Source: Hygrophila difformis
Lineage: Eukaryota > Streptophyta > Magnoliopsida > Lamiales > Acanthaceae
Direction of reading: 5' to 3'
Assembly: GCA_030278955.1 (NCBI GenBank)
Contig: JAOANR010000004.1
Location: forward strand, 61,197,541-61,261,540
DNA: 64,000 nt
The notes under the pieces are model-generated. The model was not told where the DNA came from and did not search any database. It saw only the letters and a program-made list of their open reading frames with translations. This document shows positions 57,144 to 64,000 of this stretch, in pieces. A program made the translations under genes and the position numbers. Position 1 is the first letter of the stretch. Every line of letters starts with the position of its first letter.

Positions 57144-60100
57144 TCAATATCTTGAGACAGTAATCAAGTTCAAACAATGTTCGAACTTGATACCTGTTAC
57201 AGCCTTCGTCAACATGTCTGCAGGATTCTCGGTGGTCTTGATCTTTTGTACCTTGACTCCACCTTCTTCAATGATTTCCCGCACAAAATGATACCGCACG
57301 TCGATGTGCTTGGTTCTAGCATGATATACCTGGTTCTTTGCTAGATGAATGGCACTTTGACTGTCACAAAGCACTGTTACATGTTTTTGACCAACTCCTA
57401 AGTCATCCAGCAATCCCTGTAACCAAATGGCTTCCTTAACAGCTTCTGTAATGACCATGTATTCTGCCTCCGTTGTTGACAAAGCAACTGTTGACTGTAA
57501 GGTAGACTTCCAACTAACTGGTGCGTTTGCAAGAGTAAATACGTATCCAGTAGTTGATCGACGTTTATCCAGATCTCCTGCATAATCTGAGTCACAGTAC
57601 CCAACTATATGTTGACCAGTAACATCAGTCTTCTCAAATATCAACCCAATATCTAAGGTTTTCAAGATATACCTTAGAATCCATTTCACAGCTTGCCAAT
57701 GATCTTTACCGGGATCATGCATGTACCTGCTCACTACTCCAACTGCATGTGAAATGTCAGGCCTTGTACACACCATTGCATACATCAAGCTACCCACCGC
57801 ATTTGAATAAGGAACCTTTGACATGTATTCTCGTTCCTCTTTCGTCTTCGGGCATTGTGAAGCACTAAGTTTGAAATGAGGAGCAAACGGTGTACTTACA
57901 GGTTTGGTTTTGTTCGTCATGCCAAAACGCTGCAATACTTTCTTCAGATATTGCTTCTGAGTCAAACTCAGAGTGCCCCTCTTCCTGTCTCTCGTTATTT
58001 CCATACCGAGAATTTTCTTTGCTTCACCGAGATCTTTCATTTCAAACTCCTTGCTGAGTTGGGACTTCAACCTGTTTATCTCTCCTCTATGTTTCGAAGC
58101 AATTAACATGTCATCTACATATAGAAGAAGATAAATGAAAGATCCATCATGTAGCTTACGAAAATATACGCAATGATCAAAACTGCTCCTGGTGTACTTC
58201 TGGCCAATCATAAATTGATCAAATCGCTTATACCATTGTCTTGGTGATTGTTTCAATCCATACAGCGATTTGTTCAACCTGCAAACCCAATCTTCTTTTC
58301 CAGCAACTTCAAATCCTTCTGGTTGGGTCATGTAGATTTCCTCCTCCAAATCACCATGTAAGAATGCCGTCTTTACATCCATTTGAACTAGTTCCAAATC
58401 AAGCTGCGCTACCAAGGCCAACAAAATACGAATAGAGGAATGTTTCACAACAGGGGAAAATACCTCATTGTAGTCAATTCCCTCCTTTTGAGCATAGCCT
58501 TTAGCTACCAATCTTGCCTTGTAGCGAACGTCATTCTTTTCTGGAAATCCTTCTTTCTGAGCATAGACCCACTTACAACCAATTGCCTTCTTTCCCTCTG
58601 GGAGTTTAGCTAGCTTCCACGTTTGATTTGCTTCAAGGGAATGCATTTCCTCGTCCATGGCTTTCTTCCACTTTTCTTTTTCCGGACTAATTTTTGCATC
58701 AAGAAAAGTTTGTGGTATACCTTCTTCAATAACAGGAAGTGCATAGGCCAACATACTTTCGAATCGAGCAGGTCTCCTAATTTCTCCTCTTGGCCTCCTC
58801 ATTGCAATTGGTAAATCTTGTTGCTCCTGAGGTTCTTGGGTTAAAACCTCACTTTCTCTGGGCTCTTCTTCGGTATTTGGACCATCGTCTTCTATTGGTT
58901 GACCATCTACCTCTCTGGTTGTAGATGTCTGAAACTCCACCTGTTGAGGATAATGCTCCACCTGCTGGGGAGTACTATCCGGCTGCTACTTGGTTACCTG
59001 CTTCAACATTATCGATTCGTTGAAGGTAACATCTCTGCTAAAGATCACCTTTTTCATCTCCGGGCACCATAGGCGATATCCTTTTACTCCAGAAGATATC
59101 CCTACGAAAACAGCTTTTCTCGCCCTCGGATCCAGCTTTGATTATTTCACGTGATAATAAGCAGCGGAACCGAACATACGTAAAGAATCATGATCATTTG
59201 CATGTTTGCCAAACCATGCCTCCAAAGGTGTCTTGCCTTTAAGTGTAGTTGATGGTAGTCGATTGATTAGATGGCTCGCATATGTCACCGCTTCAGCCCA
59301 GAACTGCTTGCCCAAATTAGCGTTGGACAACATACACCGAACTTTCTCTAACAAGGTTCGGTTCATCCGTTCAGCCACACCATTCTGTTGTGGCGTGTCC
59401 CGCACAGTGAAATGTCGGGAAATACCTTCCTTCTTGCACAAATCGAAAAAAGGGTCATTTCGATATTCCGTGCCGTTATCAGATCGAAGCACTTTAATCT
59501 TTCTCCCCGTCTGGTTCTCCATCATTTTCTTCCAAGCGAGAAATTTCCTGAATGCTTCATCTTTTGTTCGCATGGGATACACCCATACTCTCCTGGAAAA
59601 GTCATAAACAAACGTTACAAAATAGTGGTTTCCTCCCAGAGAAGTCGTCTTGGTAGGTCCCCACACATCTGAGTGAATATAATCCATAATGCCTTTAGTG
59701 TTATGGATTGCTGTTCCGAACTTCACCCGCGTTTGCTTTCCCAGAACACACTGCTCGCAAAATTCAAGTTTGCAAGTCTTTGCACCCTTTAATAATCCTT
59801 GCTTCGCCAGAGTCTGCAAGAATTTTTCCCCAGCATGCCCAAGCCTCATATGCCATAGCTTGGTCATCTCCTCTTCCTTGTCTGCTTTTGATACTGCTGC
59901 TGCAATGCCAACCACTGTATTTCCCTGGAAGTGGTATAAGTTATTTTTCCTTCTACCTTTCATGACTACAAGTGCTCCCGAGATCACTTTCATAATCCCA
60001 TTCTGAATGTTGATGGAGTGGCCTTTGGCTTCCAAGGCTCCCACTGATATGAGGTTCTTGGCAAATTTCGGTATGTACCGAACTTCCGTCAGTATCTTGG

Positions 60101-61163
60101 TTGTTCCATCGTGGTTCTTCAGATATACTGAGCCAACTCCAGCTATCTGGCAATATCCGTTGTTGGCTAGGTAGACAACTCCACCGTCAACACTTTCAAG
60201 GTTGGCAAACCACTCCTTCCTGGAACACATGTGGAATGAGCATCCTGAGTCTAGCAACCAGTCGTCAGTGCACGTCGTTACCGATGAGACACAAGCTAAA
60301 GAATACTCTGTCTCATCACTATCAGCAACACAAGCCTCTGCTACTGCTTTCCCCTTTTTCTTTTGCAGCTTAGGACAATCTTTCTTCCAATGTCCTTTCT
60401 CATGACAAAAGATACATTCGTCTTTCGACACTCTGCCTCGTGACTTGGATCTGCCTCTTCTGTCCGGCTTGTACTTGTGGCTACGGCCCCGAACGGTATG
60501 AGCTTCACCAGTCGAACTCCTGTGTTCTAACTTATCCTTCTTTCTGATCTCGTTAGAATATAAGGCAGTGGTAACTTCTTTAAAGGAAATTGTTTCCTTT
60601 CCAGTCAGCATACTAACAATTATATGCTCGTATTCATCGGGGAGCGAAGCTAACAGTATCAACGCCTTGTCAACGTCATCTATCTTCTCGTCGAGATTCA
60701 ATAAATCGGTGACCAAATAATTGAATCTTGTTATGTGTTCATTCATCGTGGTACCGGGCAAATACTGGAATCGATACAGCTTCGTCTTCATGTAGAGCTT
60801 GTTCTCCGTGCTCTTTTTCATGAATTTATCCTCCAGTTCTTTCCACAGTCTGTGCGCCATCGTCTCTCTCATAAGCGGATACTTCTGCTCCTTTGAGAGA
60901 CATAGCCGAATTGTACCACACGCAAGGCAGTTGATCCTCGTCCAGTCTTTATCATCAACACCATCTGGTTTGGTTTCTTCAAGTGCCCCATCCAGCTCCT
61001 GCTGGTACAAGATGTCCAACACCTCGCACTGCCACATGCCAAAATTATTGGTACCGTCGAATTTTTCGACGTCAAATTTGGCATTTGAAACCATCGTCCG
61101 TGATGACGATGTCACCAACGGCTTCGAATCTGAAGTTGACGTTTCACCGGACCTATCCGCCAT
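57144..61163 (-). pseudogene. Copia Gag-Pol polyprotein with two in-frame stops
   Basis: One reading frame of 1340 codons from 61163 to 57144 encodes the whole polyprotein, broken only by two nonsense codons: TAA at 59142-59144 and TAG at 58986-58988, both between integrase and reverse transcriptase. Domains in order: Gag (UBN2 type, FDVEKFDGTNNFGMWQ), zinc knuckle (CIFCHEKGHWKKDC), aspartic protease (LLDSGCSFHM), GAG-pre-integrase (LGHAGEKFL ... CEQCVLGKQ), integrase (HSDVWGP, RSDNGTEY, QQNGVAERMNR), RT (DVKTAFLHGDLEEEIYM and YVDDMLIAS) and RNase H (YCDSDYAGDLDKR, STTEAEY). All catalytic motifs seen are conserved. The stops separate Gag-protease-integrase from RT-RNase H, so this copy should not make a complete polyprotein itself. 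It could still be mobilised by relatives through its intact LTRs and priming sites. Confidence 0.92.
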
Positions 61164-61286
61164 TTCTGCTTCAAAATTTAATTAATAGCTCACAAACGGT
61201 AGCTCAATCGAGATGCGTTTCTGATGTGGAAGATCAGCTTAGCTGCGACCACAGAGCATACTATGCAACCTGTCTCTGATACCAAT

Positions 61287-61758
61287 TGTTGTGGAAATCG
61301 GGTTAGTTTCCACCAAAATTATACCCGATTAATGGAGCTATTAATTAAACAATAAAGAGAACACCAAGATTTAACGAGGTTCGGCACAAATTTGCCTACG
61401 TCCTCCGGGCCCCACCGAATTATTATTTCACTATGAGGGAGAAATATTACAAAAGGGTTTTGGAAATAATTTCCTGACAGACAAAAACCCACTTGACAAG
61501 GGAGACTTACAAAAGCCTAAAAAAAGCACTGGCCCACAAGGCAATTAATGCCTTGAATGAGGCTCTCTCTCTCACTGCTTTTGCTCTCTGCTGGGATGGA
61601 TCCTTTGCAAATGAACTAGCCAGTATTTATAGGCATCAATTGCAGCAACTAAATGAATAGTGGAAGGCGAAATTTGTACAGTATACACACGTTTATAAAA
61701 TTAAGTCAAACCGTTCACCTACCACATTTAATGCAGTGGGACGGACCACTTCTGTACA
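61287..61758 (-). repeat. 5' LTR of copia element
   Basis: 472 bases, adjacent to the tRNA-Met-type primer-binding site. It would drive the element's transcription towards lower coordinates, the same direction as the interrupted RMD5-like gene. Confidence 0.95.
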
Positions 61759-62075
61759 GCATCTATGTACGCCTTGGAAATGTCGGGAATCATTTTTTTG
61801 TTGAGGTGGTTTTCGTGATCGTTGATGCAAAAGTTGATCTCTTTCACTTGCCATCGCCATTCATCTTCTAAACACTTGAATGTAGAAAGTGTATGAATCT
61901 TTCTATCGAGATCGGTTAGAACTCTTCCGTGATCAATTGGAGATTCTGTTTTTAAGACTTCCGCTGAGTGCTCAATTACAGTAGTGATTGCTAATTTGAG
62001 CGTACTTAGGCGTCGGTACATTACTTGATCTCTCTGAATCCTATGGAAGGACTTTTTAATGACTTCAAGCTCCAT

Positions 62076-62705
62076 AACTGAGAAGTTTCAGAAGATAATG
62101 AACAAGCAGTTGTGCATCTACGCATTACAGAAAATCAAGATTCAGTCATGCAAAAAGAGAATTTAATTCAAGAAAACTAAAGAAACCAGAATCACAGGAA
62201 CAGGCGCACAAAACAACCAGAAGTGATCAAGATTGCTATAAATTAGTACTTAAAATTACGTCATATAAAACTGAGAAACGAGGAGTAGCCAGCAATCAGA
62301 TCTCAATCAAATTACACTGAAATTCTGTCACAAACGATGAAGCACTTATATCAAGTTACAATTGGAGAAAAACAAAACCAAATTGACAACCACAACAAAT
62401 TAAAGCCTCGCATCCCGACAAGAAGTAATCAGTAATTAACCGCAAGATAGAAAGGTTTAAAAATTCTATACAGAAAAGATGAAACCACGGCATACTTTTT
62501 TTGCATGCAAAGGAGAAGAGAGGGAAGGGAACAAGCAAGAGTCACGCGGGAAGAAATTTGCTTTCTGTTTCTTTAATACATACATATATATAGAGTGCAA
62601 GAGACATGGCAACAGGTGTGATATGTATTTCCAAAAGTGCCCCGGCTATATTTCCATTCCCATTCCACTATCAATATTTCAACACGACAATCAGCGATAC
62701 ACTAA
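62076..62705 (-). promoter_or_regulatory. 5'UTR intron and promoter of RMD5-like copy 4
   Basis: It matches the plan of copies 1-3. The 5'UTR intron acceptor lies just before the start codon, a degenerate donor (TCTGTATAG) near 62470, a TATA box (CTATATATATGTATG, minus strand) near 62583-62593, and a variant of the shared motif (TATTTCCAAAAGTGCCCC) at about 62625-62643. Confidence 0.5.
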
Positions 62706-63168
62706 GAGCCCGTTTGGATTGGCTTCTAGGGAGGTGCTTTTGGCTTTTGCTTCTGGCAAAAGCACTTCTAGTAGAAATTAGGTGTTTGTTTTGGCTTTTA
62801 AGAAAAAGCAAAAGCACCTCGAAAAGCTAAAAAAGTGCTTCTGGGAGAAGCAGCCCAGGTGGTGCTTCTCCCAAAAGCAAAAGCCAAAAGCACCTCGTAA
62901 AATGTGCAAGGACTTAAATACCCCCACTACTTAATATAAATTACACTATAAATATATCTTATTATCATATTAAATAGCATGTCCTTTTTGGTAATTACCA
63001 CACTCTAAAAGCACTTTTCATTTTTATTTATCCAAACATATTTTTTAGAAAAAGCCGCTTTTCAAACATTCCATCCAAACACAAAAGTTACCTGCTTTTG
63101 CTTTTGACTTCTGCTTCTGCTTCTACTTTTGGCTTCTGCTTTTTTCAAAAGCCAATCCAAACGGGCCC
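62706..63168. mobile_element. PIF/Harbinger-like MITE with TAA TSD
   Basis: The ends GAGCCCGTTTGGATTGGCTT and AAGCCAATCCAAACGGGCCC are near-perfect inverted repeats, with TAA on both sides (62703-62705, 63169-63171). The ends are filled with AAAAGCA/TGCTTTT words (several AAAAGCAAAAGC-type units), so the element can form a long hairpin. No coding capacity. Confidence 0.8.
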
Positions 63169-63171
63169 TAA

Positions 63172-63736
63172 TTTATTATTACAGCAATACACCACAATCA
63201 ACAGTATTAGAGCTTCACACATTAAAATAATTTTTCAAGCCTCAAATAATAGTATAACATCTCTAAATTGTCAAAGGAATGCATGATGTAAGCAAGCCTA
63301 CATGTACAATGAATTGGATACTCTCATAGTTATGCCAAAATACAAAAGGGACAAAGGAAGTTTACTCATTATGCAAACATAAGCCCATGTAAGGTAAACA
63401 AGTCATTATGCAATTGTTATTATATAGCTAAATGAAGTTTACTCAGGTGAAAGATAAATTTGCATATATGCAAGAGTGACAGAATTAGGCAGCATCACAG
63501 AGGCCAAAAGCTCCGTGCTAAATCAAGTTTCATGCCTACTTTAGAATCAGTGTTCATGCCTCATATGTTTGTTGAAAAAAAAAAAAAGAAAGAAAGGAAG
63601 AAATTACAAAGCTGATTTCAAAGATTGCAGTTACTAACAGGCTGGGAGGAGTAGAACTGATCCATTCAGCAACACGAAAACAATTTCCTTGATATGGTGT
63701 GGAATGGAAAGAATGCAGCATCTTTGTAACTGACCA
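63172..63736. other. 3' flank of RMD5-like copy 5
   Basis: No gene is seen. From about 63370 it matches the downstream flanks of copy 4 and the relic (AAGCCCATGTAAGGTAAACAAG ... GCAAGAGTGACAGAATTAGG, each in part), marking the next duplicated unit. An A-rich tract lies at 63577-63599. Confidence 0.5.
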
Positions 63737-64000
63737 TCAGAAGTGAAGCATCAGGTAATAATCTGAGCGAACTTCTTCACAGAAAAAAGGACACGCGACG
63801 GTTTCCATCATGTCTGGACCTACTCCGTTCATCTCCGTTAATTTCTCTCGGCATTCCAAGCAAAGAACATGCCCACATTCCAATAGCACTGGTGGATTCT
63901 CTTGAGTAAATGGCTCGGCTGAAACTTGACAAATGAAAGTCGAATGAAACTGGAACTCGTCCCTTAATGGTAAAGCCAAAATTAGATCCTCCTCTAATTT
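63737..64000 (-). CDS. RMD5/GID2-like E3 ubiquitin ligase subunit, copy 5 (partial, runs off the window)
   Basis: Only the C-terminal ~88 codons are inside the window; the frame is open to the last base. It contains ALPLRDEFQFHS, CQVSAEPF, CGHVLCLECREKL and CPFFC, and ends LMLHF. It is closest to copy 4, with the same CPFFC spacing. The residue after SAEP is Phe where copy 4 has Cys. No disabling change is seen in this part; the rest of the gene lies beyond 64000. Confidence 0.85.
   Translation of the reverse strand, partial: KLEEDLILALPLRDEFQFHSTFICQVSAEPFTQENPPVLLECGHVLCLECREKLTEMNGVGPDMMETVACPFFCEEVRSDYYLMLHF

Larger units (their letters stand above)
56562..61758 (-). mobile_element. Near-complete Ty1/copia (Tnt1/Tork-like) LTR retrotransposon
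   Basis: The 5197-base element has two LTRs, a primer-binding site (TGGTATCAGAGACAGG, minus strand, next to the right LTR, initiator tRNA-Met type), a polypurine tract (AAGGTGGAGATT next to the left LTR) and the 5-bp target duplication GCATC (56557-56561 and 61759-61763). The LTRs start TG and end CA. All four coding domains are present in the order Gag-protease-integrase-RT/RNase H. It lies in the same orientation as the RMD5-like gene it interrupts. Near-identity of the LTRs shows a very young insertion. Confidence 0.95.
55728..62075 (-). pseudogene. RMD5/GID2-like copy 4, split by a copia retrotransposon
   Basis: Two parts of one gene flank a 5.2-kb retrotransposon. The N-terminal part is 62075-61764 (104 codons, MELEVIKKSFHRI to AYI) and the C-terminal part 56561-55728 (278 codons, starting at DAEFDEKILNRM). 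The retroelement with its duplicated GCATC fills the gap. Without the insertion the frame is open for 381 residues, the usual size in this array, so the gene was intact until the insertion. The RING-like end has CPVSAEPC, CGHVLCLEC and then CPFFC, with three residues between the last two Cys instead of two. The middle (residues ~200-240) is more diverged than in copies 1-3. The 5'UTR acceptor (CTTCTCAG), donor, TATA box (about 62583-62593) and shared promoter motif remain recognisable. Transcripts would now run into the LTR and stop soon after codon 105. Confidence 0.88.

Noticed and set aside
1..64000. CRISPR arrays, bacterial operons, rRNA or intact tRNA genes
   Set aside because: None are present. 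The genes have eukaryotic introns, and the only tRNA-like segments are SINE heads without a proper tRNA fold or 3' half.

Overview
The window is nuclear DNA of a flowering plant, most likely a eudicot. The genes have GT-AG introns with T-rich acceptors, UTR introns and AT-rich intergenic DNA. Miniature transposons with CTCCCTCCGT ends are scattered throughout, and two Ty1/copia elements, several hAT- and Harbinger-type elements and tRNA-derived SINEs are present. I cannot name the species; an asterid is only an impression.

Layout. (1) 1.25-4.08 kb, +: mitochondrial HSP70, 6 exons, 679 aa. (2) 5.75-12.19 kb, +: DNA polymerase V/MYBBP1A-like nucleolar protein, 8 exons, 1300 aa, with one GC-AG intron. 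(3) 13.69-15.72 kb, -: BET-type bromodomain (GTE) gene, 3 exons, 607 aa. (4) 16.6-19.6 kb, +: a truncated, internally deleted copia element. (5) 22.14-23.28 kb, -: a 63-aa CYSTM gene split over three tiny exons. (6) 23.3-28.1 kb: gene-free DNA with two hAT-type elements that have clean 8-bp target duplications and a degraded SINE. (7) 28.1-29.6 kb, -: single-exon PB1-domain gene. (8) 30-36 kb: gene-free, with a Harbinger-like element, Stowaway-like MITEs and a SINE with a perfect 17-bp duplication. (9) 36.31-42.55 kb, +: fatty acid amide hydrolase, 20 exons, 607 aa. (10) 43.3-64.0 kb: a tandem array of RMD5/GID2-like RING E3-ligase-subunit genes on the minus strand. It holds three intact copies, a relic, a fourth copy split by a near-complete copia element, and a fifth copy running off the window. 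A 192-aa plastid-type gene of unknown function lies between copies 1 and 2.

The single-copy genes are housekeeping genes (protein folding, rRNA synthesis, chromatin reading, acylethanolamide turnover). The order pol V-like / PB1 / FAAH matches, from memory, Arabidopsis At5g64420-At5g64430-At5g64440, which suggests conserved microsynteny broken up by later insertions. The dynamic part is the RMD5-like array. Most plants are expected to have one or few RMD5 genes. Here the copies have diverged into two subgroups with different RING spacing, keep a shared promoter module, and include one copy broken very recently by an LTR retrotransposon whose two LTRs differ by one substitution and one 4-bp repeat-length change.

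All exon boundaries were worked out by eye from splice sites, reading frame and family similarity. UTR ends are not determined.
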